DNA of 64,000 nt from positions 36,081,473 through 36,145,472 of the forward strand of contig NC_063449.1 in assembly GCF_020379485.1 (NCBI RefSeq). The letters are read 5' to 3'. A model generated the notes under the pieces. That model was not told the DNA's origin. It did no database searches and was given only the letters and a program-made list of their open reading frames with translations. Positions 24,466-35,687 of the stretch are shown one piece after another. How positions within the stretch are numbered: position 1 is the first letter of the stretch; every line of letters begins with the position of its first letter. This DNA is from Brassica napus (lineage: Eukaryota; Streptophyta; Magnoliopsida; Brassicales; Brassicaceae). Both the position numbers and the translations under genes were made by a program.

Positions 24466-24539
24466 TTTGTTTAGAAAATTTGAGTGAAGAACAAAAGTTC
24501 TAAATGTTACGGTTGTGAAGTGCATATATATTACAAATA

Positions 24540-24953
24540 GCTACTCCATAGCCACGAACAATTCGTGGTTTTTTTTAAATATTACAGGCGATTGAATATT
24601 TCTCTGCCATGGACTGAATAAAGTACATATAGCCACGACACAGCCATGAACAAACCATGACTATATCTCATTTCGTCAAACGATTAGACGTAACACTTCC
24701 TTTTCGATGTCGGCACAAAAAAACAAAAAGTTGCCACTATGTTCTTAGTGGTAAATTTGTGGCTATATTTGTTACCACGAACATTTTGTTGCTTATAGCC
24801 ACGCTTTTTTTTTTCGTGACTACACCGTGGCTTTATTTAGATTTACCGTGGTTTATTTCTGTTCGTGGCTAAAACGTGGCTAAAACGTGGCAATATCGTG
24901 GCTTGTATTTTGTAGGCACGAATTTGTAGTGGCACTTCAGTGGCTATGCGGTA
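24540..24953. repeat. CACTA subterminal repeats, right end
   Basis: Dense TAGCCACG/CGTGGCTA motifs, including three consecutive AACGTGGCTA-like units at about 24866-24895, mirror the left end. Confidence 0.85.
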
Positions 24954-24967
24954 GATAGGATATTAGG

Positions 24968-26040
24968 GAGAAACAAATATTAGACGAATGATCAAATCTC
25001 TCATTCTTCGAACAAACACAAAGGAGGTGATTAGATTTTTGTCATGAAAATTTTTTGTATGCTTAATCAATTTGTTAGTTATTTTAATAAAAATGATTCT
25101 AAGAATTATTTTAGTGATGATACGTGGCTACGAAAACATGTTGTAATGCTACAAAAATAATATGTAGGGGATAAAAATCATTATGCAGACCGTAACTGGT
25201 AATTTTTTGTTTGGTAAATCGGTTTTGCTTGACGTTCCCTTTTTTCTTTGACGGAAAACACTTTAGATTTTCATCATTATTGGTTAAGCATAGCAAATAC
25301 ATGTCTTACTCCAACTTGTCTACATTAATCCCAGAAAATGCGTTATTAATGTCTTATGCTAATTCTTATAAAAGCAACATATGCCCCAATTAGTGAATGT
25401 ATATGAAACTAAATCACAGAGAGAACCTTTCAAGAACCTCTTTATACCAACAAAGGCCAATCGTTCCAAAACCTCTCCTTTCTCGTTCATAGTGAATGTA
25501 TTGTTTTTCTTTAAAACTCTACGGTTGCCCTGGATTCAATTTATAAAAACAAATGCCTTTTAAGAACTTACGAGTAATTAATTCATGCTTGACAGTTTTT
25601 TATTTTATATTTTGGATTCGACGTTTTAAAATAAAAAGTATGAAAGCTCTTTTTGTTGTTATCAAGTGAGTATAACTTGAAATTGGATGGGTAGAGTGAT
25701 GACTGATGCGCATATTGAATTTCAGAAACTGTCGTCTTACTTTGACATAGTTTCATAATTACATTCACAGCTGTGCTGATCGAACGAAGCTTCACTCAAA
25801 TGTTAGATAAAATGCATGAGAAGATGAGTTTACTTGGAACACAATGAACGTTGCTTACTCTCGTTCGAGGAAACTGGCTGATGCTAAACAAATGATTAAT
25901 TTGGAAAGTAAATATAGACTGGAGTCTGCTGTCCTTTCAGTTTTCATTTGATGTTTTTTTTTTGAAAATTATAAATAAATTTTGGTCTAATGTTTTCAAT
26001 ATTTGTATACGAATGGTGATACAAGAAACTCTATTTGATT
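24968..26040. other. AT-rich spacer, no gene seen
   Basis: Only short accidental frames are present, and I found no convincing repeat boundary. Confidence 0.4.
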
Positions 26041-26084
26041 TTAATCCTTTTTAAGCCAAAAAAAAACTCTATTTGATATTAACT

Positions 26085-26335
26085 ACTAATTGATTTGTTT
26101 CCCTGTTTCCAAATATATTTCTTTCCATGTATTTAAATATATATTAACTACTAACTGATTTGTTTCCCTATTTCAAAATATATTTCTTTCCATGTATCCA
26201 AAATATATATTAACTACTAGTTTATTCGGTTCCCTTAGTCCAAAGTATCTATTAATACTAATTCATTTGCTTCCTTGTATCCAAAATATATATTAACTAC
26301 TAATTGATTTATTTTCCTATTTTATTTCATTCCAT
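26085..26335. repeat. Degenerate tandem repeat upstream of defensin-like gene A
   Basis: Four to five units of about 60 bp share ATATATTAACTACTAATTGATTTGTTTCCCTA and a following ATTTC-TTTCCATGTAT-C block. One similar unit survives at the equivalent position in copy B (about 32446-32485), showing that the repeat belongs to the duplicated segment. Confidence 0.7.
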
Positions 26336-26370
26336 ATACCATTTTTGTAAATATATATATACATAACTCT

Positions 26371-26378
26371 ATAAATAT
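26371..26378 (+). promoter_or_regulatory. TATA box of defensin-like gene A
   Basis: TATAAATA lies about 80 bases before the ATG. The context ACTCTATAAATATAATAT is identical at the second gene copy, with TATAAATA at 32548-32555. Confidence 0.65.
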
Positions 26379-26456
26379 AATATGTGTGTACACTACCATT
26401 ACCCATTATATTGCTCTATTCTTTAAGAAAATTCTCTCCAAACTGTATCGTCAAAA

Positions 26457-26824
26457 ATGACTAAAGCCTCTATTTTTGCTTTCTTCATGATAATCTTCCT
26501 TCTAGGTTTGTTTACATTTACAATCTTATAATCATATGAAAAATCTGTATTTTGAAAATAGTAACTATTCATATTTTCAACTATTTACTTATTTATCTTA
26601 TTATATTTATAACTAAAATTTGAACTAATGTTTATAATCTTTGTATAGGAATATCAATGCAAGAAACTCAAGGACAGCAAATGTGTCACGATCTTGCAAT
26701 AAAATCAAACTGTAATGATGGCGCATGTACCAATCTGTGTAAGCTGAAATGGAATGGAAGCGGCTCGTGCTTTCAAAACCAACAAGTTTTCAGTTGTTTA
26801 TGCAATTTTATTTGCAAATTTTAA
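26457..26824 (+). CDS. Defensin-like cysteine-rich secreted peptide, copy A
   Basis: Exon 1 (26457-26505) encodes a hydrophobic signal peptide; exon 2 (26649-26824) encodes the mature part. The phase-1 intron near the signal-peptide end is the standard defensin-like (DEFL/LCR) arrangement. The product is 74 residues or slightly fewer. The mature region has eight Cys spaced C-x8-C-x4-C-x3-C-x9-C-x8-C-x-C-x3-C, consistent with four disulfides; the closing CxC and Cx3C are typical. Signal cleavage is probably near QETQG. It is a small secreted peptide, possibly for defence or reproductive signalling; the target is unknown. It was too short for ORF calling because of the intron. An AATAAA lies near 26953. 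Confidence 0.85.
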
Positions 26825-27067
26825 ATTTATTTATTTTTATCTACATGTTCCAATTTATAATTTATCTATTTAAATTTATTTTGGCGCTTTTTTTAATTTT
26901 ATATGGTTCCGTTTTCCAGCGGGAACGAAAATGGTTTCGGTTGAAATCTATTAAATAAAAAAAACAAATGCTTCCATTACAGAAGCACGAGTAAGCGCAC
27001 TCTGTTTTGCTTATATTGTAACTTTTAGCTTACATAACGAAGCTATTATTACATACATACTACCATA

Positions 27068-27739
27068 TAGGGCTGGGCAAAATATCTGAAAACGAAGAAC
27101 CGATCTGAAATTGACCAGAAAATCAGAATCATGAACCTGATCGGACCCGGGATAAATAACTGAATGAGTCCTAAATTGATGTATCCGAAGAACCGGTACC
27201 AAAACCGATCCGAATCGAGAACCGAATGAGTATCCGAAGATATCCAAAATGTATATATATATATATTAACAAATATTATTTATAACTATATGTATAATTA
27301 TTTTAATAATTTAAATTTAAATTATAAATTGAATATATTAGTTATTTTCAATACTTTTGTGTATTTTCTGATAAAATATGATAGTTTGGATAGAAATACT
27401 CAGACAAAACCGTATATAATGAGTATTTTTGGTACATTTGCGTACTTTGGATACAAAATACCCAAACCAAATCGGGTAATATGGTTACTTTGGGTACTAT
27501 TATCCAAATATGGTTACTTTGGGTATTATTATCCAAACCCGTTTCAGATACATTGGTTATTCGATTATTTTCAGGTTTTTTTGCATCAGAACCGAACCCA
27601 CCCGGACCCGGGAGGACCCGAGACGAACCAGGCCCGAAATTTTGTAATACCCGAACGGGGCCTAATTTCCAAGCCCGAAAAACCAGATACCCGAAAGAAC
27701 CGACCCGTACCCGAACAGGTATCCGAATGCCCATGCCTA
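27068..27739. mobile_element. hAT-type non-autonomous element with 8-bp target duplication
   Basis: Terminal inverted repeats read TAGGGCTGGGCAAAATATCTG at the left (first 20 bases used) and, as reverse complement, TAGGCATGGGCATTCGGATAC at the right. Flanks CTACCATA (27060-27067) and CTACCACA (27740-27747) differ at one base. The interior is made of short TATCCGAA/GGATACCCAAA phrases. Copy B of the segmental duplication (about 33195-33215) has the uninterrupted site, which confirms the insertion. Reading frames inside are incidental. Confidence 0.85.
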
Positions 27740-27763
27740 CTACCACATAATTAAGATGCTTAT

Positions 27764-28054
27764 TCAAAGTCGCCTACCACCTGAAATCTTAATCCATTCA
27801 AGCTGAATCTCGACTTCACCGCACTGGACATTCCTCAACACAAGAATCATGTCCTGAACGATCTTGCCATTATGATAGAAGATTCTGCTCTCTTCAGACA
27901 AGCAGTTTTCTCTGGTGGGCAACACTCTCTTGATCTCTGTTCCACCTGGAAGTTCTTGCAAACCTAGTTTATGAACCTCTAGGAACGGCTTGATAACGAT
28001 CTGCGCATCTCCCATCTTATCGTGCGATGTAAATGTATCTTTATCATACACTAT
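27764..28054 (-). pseudogene. CAR (C2-domain ABA-related) gene, last exon only, copy A
   Basis: An open exon on the minus strand starts after an AG at 28055-28056 and reads IVYDKDTFTSHDKMGDAQI, then ENCLSEESRIFYHNGKIVQDM and CGEVEIQLEWI to a stop. These match the C-terminal half of the CAR family, single C2-domain proteins with an inserted lysine-rich segment that bind phospholipids and ABA receptors. The expected Asp of the calcium loop (YDKD) is present. No upstream exons were found, so it is a remnant unless they lie undetected in 28055-28440. Confidence 0.7.
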
Positions 28055-28441
28055 CTGCACTCATAATAAATCATTCAGAAACACTGTTAGACAGTATAAC
28101 ACGTCGGAACTTGAGATGGATCTTGGTTATTTTTTCTGACAATGTAGAAAAGCTAACATCGATGACCTATCTTTGCGTTTGTTGGTGCAACGCTTTGCAT
28201 TTCTTGTTGTTGCCATCGTATTTCTCTGTTTCTTGTTGCCATTATATTGCTGTCAAAAATTGAAAAATTGATAATAATATCTGTACATTTTTACCAAAAA
28301 GAAAAAAAAAACGCTATGCATTTTCATTGCACTTCAAAAAAGCAATCCTGCAAAAAGTTTGTGTAGATATACAAATACAAATTCATCTATCAAGATCCAT
28401 ATATCTTGAAATTCGATGTGGATCATGAGCTAACTCTCATG

Positions 28442-28983
28442 TAGGCTTAGGTATTTTGGGTATTAGTTCGGTTAGAGTCGGTTATTTCGAATATTTCGGT
28501 TAGGAGATTTTAGTATTCATTTAGGAACTGCCATTTTCGGTTTGGATAGTTTTGGATCATTGTCAGTTCGAATAATAAAACTAGGAATCGGCTAATACCT
28601 GGAAAAAGTCAGATGTCGTTAGGTTCTGGTTTGGTTATTTCGGATGACTGGGATAAAATATTGAATATTTTGAGTAAAATATCGTGTAATCCGGATGATT
28701 CAGATAAAATCTCGGATAATTCAGATTATTTTGATTAAAAGTACCTTGATACTTTAGAATCATTTCAGATAGTTGGGATAAATTTTTCTTTCAAATATTT
28801 TTGGATTTAGTAGATTTCAAATTATATAGATATATATTTGTTCGGTTTATGGTTCAGTTTCAATTTGGTATAGATATTTCGGATATAGAAACATATGAAT
28901 CTTTTGTATATTTAAAATTTTCAATCCACTTCTGGTTTCAATTATTTCGTTTCGATTAAGCTCTTAGTAAAATGACACACCTA
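28442..28983. mobile_element. Degenerate hAT-like element
   Basis: Ends read TAGGCTTAGGTATTTT and, reverse-complemented, TAGGTGTGTCATTTT. Flanks CTCTCATG and CTCTTAGG agree at six of eight bases. The interior has the same GGTTATTTCGAATATTTCGG style of text as the element at 27068. It interrupts copy A; copy B has no such insert at about 33930. Confidence 0.6.
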
Positions 28984-29732
28984 CTCTTAGGACTTAATTG
29001 GTTGGTGTTATAGCTATAAGTTTTTTTCTTTAGAATTTAGGTTGTAGATTTTGGAAGTGATTTTAATTTTTTCTTGTTGAGATATATTTCCAAAGATATT
29101 CAAAGCAATAAATAAATCAAATGAATCAAGCTTTAGAATGACTAAAAAGCGCTAAACTTTAGCTTTAGGTGATGGTTGTGAGTGCTCTACACAGTCTGAG
29201 TTCTCTACAACAATAAAAATGAAGCAATCAAGACTTAGTAAGAAAATCTAAGGCTATAGCCCAACTTTAAAAAAAACAATTGGCTCTAGAAATAATTTTT
29301 TTATAGCTTTATGGGCTTGATTAGTTAGTGACGTAGTCTTAGTTCTTTCTTTAGAATTTAGGCTGTAGATATTTTGACTATGACTTTATGTTTTTTGCGG
29401 TGATTTATTTCCAAAGACATTACTAGCACTAAATAAAAGCTTTAGAAAAAACTGATTTGTAAAGCTGACATCTTTCTTTTTTTAATTTTTTTGCTATATT
29501 ATATTTGAAAACTAAATAATAACTGTTTCACAAAATAGCTTACACAATTTTTATGGCTCTTTCCAATCACCCTATGTTTAATGCTTTTAAAATTTTGAAA
29601 TAATTCTACAATAGTAAAATCTAAAATTATAATGATAAAAACTAGTGCTTAAATTTTAAAGTAAAATATTTGAAACTACACGCTCTACCAATCAAGTCTT
29701 TAAATTAAGGATTTGCTTTATTTTTTCAAGAG

Positions 29733-29766
<34 letters not shown>

Positions 29767-29923
29767 TAAGGATTTAGGGTCATATTCAACATGCACAACT
29801 AATGACCAATGCAGAGCCTTTAAAAAAAATCTGATGAGACAAATACAAACTCGTCTTTGCATAAATATAAGTTCATCTCCAACCCAACTCCAGAAAACTA
29901 TTTTAGTGTGACTTTACACTATT
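28984..29923. other. Spacer in copy A of the duplication
   Basis: No gene is supported. The last 230 bases correspond to the flank of the CAR gene in copy B (33976-34195), sharing ATTCAACATG-ACAACTAA and AAGTCTGATGAGACAAA-like text. A poly-A/TA microsatellite lies at 29736-29768. Confidence 0.5.
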
Positions 29924-30334
29924 TTAGTGTAACCATGATGTCTTCTTCGATCCTAAGAGAACAAAAATGCTCGCATTTAAATCACGATAAAAACAACTAA
30001 AAAAACAAAGATTGTTATCAACATACATACCTTCGCGTCCAAGACCACTGAAGCCTGGACCAGCAGTCAACTTAAGCATGATCTCTATTTCCCCACACTC
30101 CATATTCCTTAACCTAAGAATCATGTTTTGTATGATCTTCCCATTGCTCCAAGTGATGGTGCTCTCTTCAGCCAAACCGTTGGTCCTCCCTAGACGGATC
30201 CTCTTGATTGCACAACCATTGGGGAGCTTCTGGAAGTCCAACTCCATCTGATGCGCTTCCAGGAACGGCCTCAGGTCTATTTCCGTATTACCCATTTTGT
30301 CATCTCCCGAGAATCTGTCTTTATCATACACTGT
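29924..30334 (-). pseudogene. CAR gene, 3' half only, copy A
   Basis: Exons 30334-30031 and 29952-29924 correspond to the last two exons of the complete CAR gene at 34196-35687 and share the same splice sites. The protein text (VYDKDRFSGDDKMGNTEID, EAHQMELDFQKLPNGCAIKR, SNGKIIQNM) is very close. The C-terminus differs: it ends SKKTSWLH then stop, shorter than the copy B tail. Exons 1 and 2, with the start codon and the first calcium-binding loop, are absent because the sequence upstream of 30400 is the palindromic element. Frames remain open, so loss is recent or the exon is under little decay. Confidence 0.85.
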
Positions 30335-30408
30335 CTGCATAAACAGAAGCATGTTATGAGCCAAAGGTTTATTAAAGATCGACGCATACAACTTCAATCA
30401 AAGTCTTC

Positions 30409-31201
30409 CAGACGACTAAACTATAAGTCGGCTGGTCAACGCAAAGGTTATTTTTGCAATTGACTTTGAAATCTGTTATCTGAGACGACTGAAAAATAAG
30501 TCGTCTACTTTTGTTTGGTTAAAAAAAAACTCCAAAAAGCTAGACGATTTACATTTCAGTCGTCATAGGTTAGTTTTGCATTTGACTGGATTATTTCAGA
30601 AGTTTGACTTTCCTGGACGACTTACATTTCAGTTGTCTGGTGAAAAATTGAAATATCAATATTTTATTTAAACTCGACGACTTAAAATTAAGTCGTCATA
30701 GGTTAGTTTTGCAATTGAAAAATAAAACTTCACTATTTAATTATCTATATACGACTTACAATTAAGTCGTCCATCCGACGACTTACATGTAAGTCGTCCA
30801 GGATTTACGAGGTTTGACATGTAAGTCGTCGGACGGACGACTGAATTGTAAGTCGTCTATAGATAATTAAATATTGAAGTTTTATTTTTTAATTGCAAAA
30901 CTAACTTATGACGATTTAATTGTAAATCGTCGAGTTTAAATAAAATATTGATATTTCAATTTTTCACCAGACGGCTGAAATGTAAGTCGTCCAGGAAAGT
31001 CAAACTTCTGAAATAATCCAGTCAAATGCAAAACTAACCTATGACGACTGAAATGTAAGTCGTCTAGGTTCTTTGGAGATTTTTTTGTAACCAAACAAAA
31101 GCAGACGACTTATATTTCAGTCGTGTCAGAAAACAGATTTCAAAGTCAATTTCAAAAATAACCTCTGCATTGACCAGACGACTTCCAGGTAAGTCGTCTA
31201 C
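30409..31201. mobile_element. Large fold-back element (arms about 380 bp, loop about 26 bp)
   Basis: The left arm (about 30411-30790) is nearly the reverse complement of the right arm (about 30817-31196). Inside each arm the short palindromes GACGACTTA...TAAGTCGTC recur at intervals of about 60-90 bases, so there are hairpins within the hairpin. The loop at 30791-30816 contains AGTCGTCCAGGATTTACGAG. A further pair of AGACGACTTACCAGGTAAGTCGTCT palindromes follows at 31203-31232. No ORF is credible. A transcript would form a long double-stranded stem. The family may be Mutator-like, but no clean target duplication was found. Confidence 0.85.
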
Positions 31202-31745
31202 AGCCAGACGACTTACCAGGTAAGTCGTCTGGACGAACAGATCTGGAAAAAAACTCGATTCCATACCTTAAATTGGTGAGATAACTTCCTTAACACACAT
31301 AAGGCTTCTCCAAGCACACAGAATCTCAAACAAAAGTGGCACACCCAGAATCGTTAGCTTCTACGACTCTATGAACCATAAAAAATGTAGAATCTAAATC
31401 TGGAGTTTTTTTAGCTGAATGTGGAGAGAAAGTGAGAGAGATGTTGTGTTTAGTTTATAAGAATGGAGAAAGAAGAAGGGTAAATCGATTTTGAGATCAT
31501 TAAGAGATTCAAATTGGTTGTTCATGGTGGTTGGAGTATTGATGACAATGACAATCTTGTAATTACTTGAAGATGATGAGGGTGAGAGAGTAAAAATGTC
31601 ATTTTCGAAAGAAAAAAAAAATTTGATGGCATTTTCGTGAATTATATGAACTTGTGGGGGTGAATAGGGCAAAACTAATTTACAAAAAAAAAAAGGTTAG
31701 TTTTGTGTTTGACTTTGAGTTCTAGATTAATTTTGCAAAAAACCC
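31202..31745. mobile_element. Probable continuation of the fold-back family element
   Basis: The stretch ends with GGTTAGTTTTGTGTTTGACTTTGAG at 31693-31717, a variant of GGTTAGTTTTGCATTTGACT that occurs in both arms of the palindrome, and then TTTTGCAAAAAACCC near 31732-31746. This suggests the fold-back is one end of a longer composite element. Its interior (31240-31680) reads like a gene leader or UTR but has no recognisable protein. Confidence 0.4.
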
Positions 31746-32440
31746 AATAATCAAATAGAAAATATTTTTCAAAATAATATATTGCTGTGAGTTTCAAATA
31801 AATAAAAAGATAAATATATATTTGTATATATAAAAGTTTATCATATGTTAATAATTTTATTTTTGTATAAGAATATTACATAGTTTACAAAGTTTAACCC
31901 GTTTTAACAATGAATTAAAATTATTTAAATGAAAGTATTTTTCAAAATAAAATAGGTTAAATTATTGATTTAATATAATCTTTTCATATTTAATTCTTAT
32001 AATATTTCTGTTTAAATATAATATAGACTATAAATATAAATTTATAAAAAATAGCATAAAATTTTTATTTATTTTGGTTTTCTAATAAAAATTTAATTAC
32101 CATTAATTTATAATAATACTATATTACTAATTACAAAATTAATTAATGCATTATTTAATAAAAATATATATAAAAATCAGTGGGATTTTGTTTTATTTTA
32201 ATTATCTCAACAGATTTTATTATAACTAATGATAAAATTCAAATTTATTGTAAAAATTGATTTATTAATATTATATTTATTGATTATTAAGATTTCCTAG
32301 AGATGTTATTTATTTGATTGATTAATACAAATAATTAAATATATCATATTAAGTAATTAATTCAGTGATCCTATTATGATTTTTCAATAGTAGATAAAAA
32401 TAGTGATTCTATTTTAATAGAAAAGAATTTTTCAAAAAGA
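31746..32440. other. AT-rich spacer between the duplicated segments
   Basis: No gene or repeat boundary is visible. Confidence 0.4.
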
Positions 32441-32630
32441 TCCATAATATATATTGACTACTAACTGATTTTTTTCTCTATTTCCTTATTTCATACGATA
32501 TACCATTATAGTAAATATATATGTATATATATGTATGCATCTAACTCTATAAATATAATATTTATGTACACTACCATTACAAACGTTGCTTTGTTCTTTC
32601 AGAAATTCTCTCCAAACTGTATCGCGAAAA

Positions 32631-32990
32631 ATGACTAAAGCCTCTATTTTTGCTTTCTTCATGATCATCTTCGTTTTTGGTTTGTTTACCTTTACCATTT
32701 TTTAAGCATATTAAAAATATATTTATTTTGAAAATAATCACTACTCATAATTTCCACTATGTACCTATTTATCTAATTATATTTATAATTTTAAAATTTG
32801 GATTAATATTTTTATAGGAATGGTGATTCAAGAAACTCAAGGACAAATGTGTCATGCTCTTGGAATGGAATCAAACTGTAATGATGGCGCATGTGCCAAT
32901 CTGTGTAAGCTGAAATGGAAGGGAAGCGGCTCGTGCTTCTCAAACCAACATGTTTACAGTTGTTTATGCAATTTTCCTTGCAAAATTTAA
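32631..32990 (+). CDS. Defensin-like cysteine-rich secreted peptide, copy B
   Basis: Exons 32631-32679 and 32818-32990 encode a signal peptide (MTKASIFAFFMIIFVF) and a mature peptide with the same eight-cysteine spacing as copy A. The two signal peptides are almost identical, while the mature parts differ at about a dozen positions (for example HALGMES against HDLAIKS and NFPCKI against NFICKF). The core SNCNDGACxNLCKLKW is shared. The intron is in the same phase and is slightly shorter. An AATAAA lies near 33104. The pair is a product of the tandem segmental duplication; both frames are intact. Confidence 0.85.
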
Positions 32991-33226
32991 ATTTATCTAT
33001 CTTTATCTAGATGTCATAATTAAATGATTTTGCTATCTTTTCTAATTTTATATGGTTTGGTTTTCTCGCGGGAAACGGAACGGTATCGGTTGAAATCTAT
33101 AAAAGAATAAACATTTCCATTACAAAAGCAGAGGAGTACTCTGTTTTGATTATATCGTAACTTGTGGCTTACGTAACGAAGCTATTATTACACACATACT
33201 ACATAGAGAACCATTAACATGCTCAT

Positions 33227-33412
33227 TCAAAGTCTCCCACCACCTGGAATCTCAATCCGTCCAAGCTGAATCTCGACTTTACCGCATTCGACATTACTCA
33301 ACACAAGAATCATGTACTGAACGATCTTTCCATTATAGTAGACGATTCTGCTCGCAAGTGTCAGTTCCTCGTTCCACTCTGGGTTACCGTCTTTTCCACC
33401 TTACGACTCTTC
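33227..33412 (-). pseudogene. CAR gene fragment, exon 2 fused to exon 3, copy B
   Basis: On the minus strand the sequence reads NPEWNEELTLA from a CAR exon 2, joined directly in frame to SRIVYYNGKIVQYM and CGKVEIQL from the last exon, then a stop at 33227. The intron and the first half of the last exon, including YDKD, are deleted. It occupies the same place as the pseudogene at 27764-28054 in copy A. Upstream of exon 2 the frame is broken. Confidence 0.75.
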
Positions 33413-34195
33413 AGCTTCTTGTGAAGTTTCACGAATTTTAAACATCGATTAGAAGGCATGCAAGATATAAACCCTAAAATGAAAAAAAATTCATATACTA
33501 AAGCTATTTATTTTTTCATCTCTATAGGCTAAAATTTAAATATCTTAAAATGATTATAAATTGATATCGATCATGTTTCTTAAGGTATTCTTTGATCCTT
33601 ATACGAAGAGTATAAACAGAGATATATATCAAGAACTATAGACATAAACATTCAACAGATCAAAATCAAGAAACCAAGAAAGACCAAAACGGAGCAGAAT
33701 CAGAGAGAGAATGAGACTTGCATTTCCATGGTTATAAATATAATGACATAAGGGTCATAGCTAAGAGAGTCTCGTCTAGCGAGATTGATCCCTTCACTCG
33801 AATTCTCATAAGATGGTGGAACTTGCAGGTGTGTGGTGGTGAAACGCTATACATTTTCATTACATTTCAACAAATCAACCCTGCATATATATTTGGGTAG
33901 ATACTACAAATATAAATGCATATCATCTATATCTCATGTTACCTGAACAAAAGAAGAAACTTGAAGAGGTTCTAGAATTTCAGGGTTTGCTTTATTTCTT
34001 CAATAGTAAAAACATACAAATATATAGTAAGGGTTTATGGTTATATTCAACATGTACAACTAAAGACCGAAGCAGAGACTTTTTACAAAACCAAAAAAAA
34101 AGTCTGATGAGACAAAGACGAACTAGTCTTTGCATGAACAGAAGGAAAAAAACAACACCCACATCTTCAACGTCTCTGTTCATCATTTCTGCATC

Positions 34196-35687
34196 TTAGT
34201 CCAATTGTTTTGTTTGCATCCATGATGTCTTCTTCGATCCTAAGAGAACAAAATGCTCGCATTTAAATCACAAAGAAAAAACAAAGGATTGTTATTATTA
34301 ACATACCTTCTCGTCCAAGACCCTTGCAGCCTGGACCATCAGCCAACTCAAGCATGATCTCCAATTCACCACACTCCACATTCCTTAATCTAAGAATCAT
34401 GTCTTGTATGATCTTCCCATTGCTCCAAGTGATGCTGCTCTCTTCAGCCAAACAATTGGTCCTCCCTGGACGGATCCTCTTGATTGCACAACCATTGGGG
34501 AGCTTTTGGAAGTCCAACTCCATCTGGTGCGCTTCTAGGAACGGCCTCATGTCTATTTCCGCGTCACCCATCTTGTCATCTCCAGAGAATCTGTCTTTAT
34601 CATACACCGTCTGCATAAACAGAAGCATTATATGAGCCGAAATGCTCTTGTGGTGAAAGATTTCCAAAAGAAAAACATGAGAGCTTACCATACGGATTGG
34701 ATCAGTCACATCTTTGATGGTAAGGGCCAGTTGTTCGTCCCACACTGGATTACAGTTACTATTGATCACACGCGTCTTCACTTTCTGAAGAAATGACATA
34801 AAAAAGGATTTAAACGAATGACTTACACGGTAAAAATGGAGACAGAAAAAGCAAAACATAAAGACAAAATCATCTGAACCAAGTCAATCATGTCCGTTTT
34901 CAACTATCTTAAAACTCTCATATGACTTGGAGAGATGACCCTTCAACAGCATTATATGTAATAAAAATGTTCATGTGCCATTTACAATAATTAATTAAGA
35001 CTAATGTTTATTAGCGTTGGGAGATGATATGGTCCTTCAACAAGATTATGCATGAGCGTAGACATCTACCATTTCCAAGAAAACCAATGCTATTAGTTTT
35101 GGGAGATTTGACCCTTCAACAAGATAGTCGACTGGACATGTACCGGTTTCAATTTTTTTTTTTTAACTAAATGTTATCAGTTTAACAAGATTGACCCTTC
35201 AACCAGATTGTGTACCGCAAATGAAAGTAAATGTAGTTTGTTGCTTAGCAAATATGACATGAAACAAAGATCAAAATGAGAACTTTGTCACATGGTGGGA
35301 ACCAAAACCGTCAGATGGTGAATCAAGTCCGTCACATTGTGGCTCCTCCATGTGACTAACAAGTCTATATGATCTATAACTCTTTCACATTTACTCTAAA
35401 GCAATAAGATTTGTTAAGGTTAACACAATTTGCTATGATCTTTAGATTGCTTAAGAGATTTTATCCAATGCAAAAAAATATGTCAAGGTTTCACATTTTT
35501 ACTACAAAAGCAATAAGCTTTGTTCAGTAAAGAATCAAACCCAAAAACAAATGAACCCCGAAACAAAACAAACCTGATTAGCCAATGTGACAACAACATA
35601 AGGATCACTGGTCGTGGAATCACGAATCGCGAGATTAATCCCTCTTTTCACATGAACTCTCATAACCCCTAGCTGTTTATCCTCCAT
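34196..35687 (-). CDS. CAR family C2-domain protein (C2-DOMAIN ABA-RELATED), complete
   Basis: Four exons, 35687-35574, 34784-34689, 34610-34307 and 34239-34196, all with GT/AG borders, total 558 bases: 185 residues and stop. The C2 fold is seen from GVMRVHVKRGINLAIRD through SDPYVVV, NCNPVWDEQL, DPIRMTVYDKDRFSGDDKMGDAEID. The calcium-loop Asp residues (RD, SDP, YDKD, GDDKMGD) are all present. The CAR-specific insert follows (PNGCAIKRI to SNGKIIQDM). CAR proteins bind membranes in a calcium-dependent way and recruit PYR/PYL ABA receptors. The tail SKKTSWMQTKQLD resembles Arabidopsis At1g70790-type proteins. Usually EW follows IML near the end; here it is EL. No promoter elements were assigned with confidence. 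Confidence 0.9.

Larger units (their letters stand above)
16405..24967 (-). mobile_element. En/Spm (CACTA) DNA transposon, about 8.5 kb
   Basis: The left end begins CACTAGTAAAAATTCACCGC and continues GCATAGCCACTAC. The right end contains the inverted match (AGTGGCTATGCGGT at about 24939-24952), but the last 15 bases expected to read into CTAGTG are mutated, so the right terminus is damaged. Subterminal regions at 16430-16800 and 24540-24950 are packed with the motif TAGCCACG and its complement CGTGGCTA in both orientations, as binding sites for the TNPA-type protein are in Spm. Three genes lie inside, all on the minus strand: broken tnp2, an intact Myb/SANT-like gene, and a Transposase_24-type gene. 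A third cluster of the same motif lies internally at 19140-19410. Confidence 0.9.

Noticed and set aside
27290..27767. Open frames of 139-154 codons on both strands
   Set aside because: They are made of the hAT element's short TACCCGAA-type repeats and cross its end.
30409..31240. Regularly spaced GTCGTC repeats that could suggest a CRISPR-like array
   Set aside because: The repeats are short palindromes inside a large inverted repeat in a plant genome; there are no unique spacers between identical direct repeats and no cas genes.
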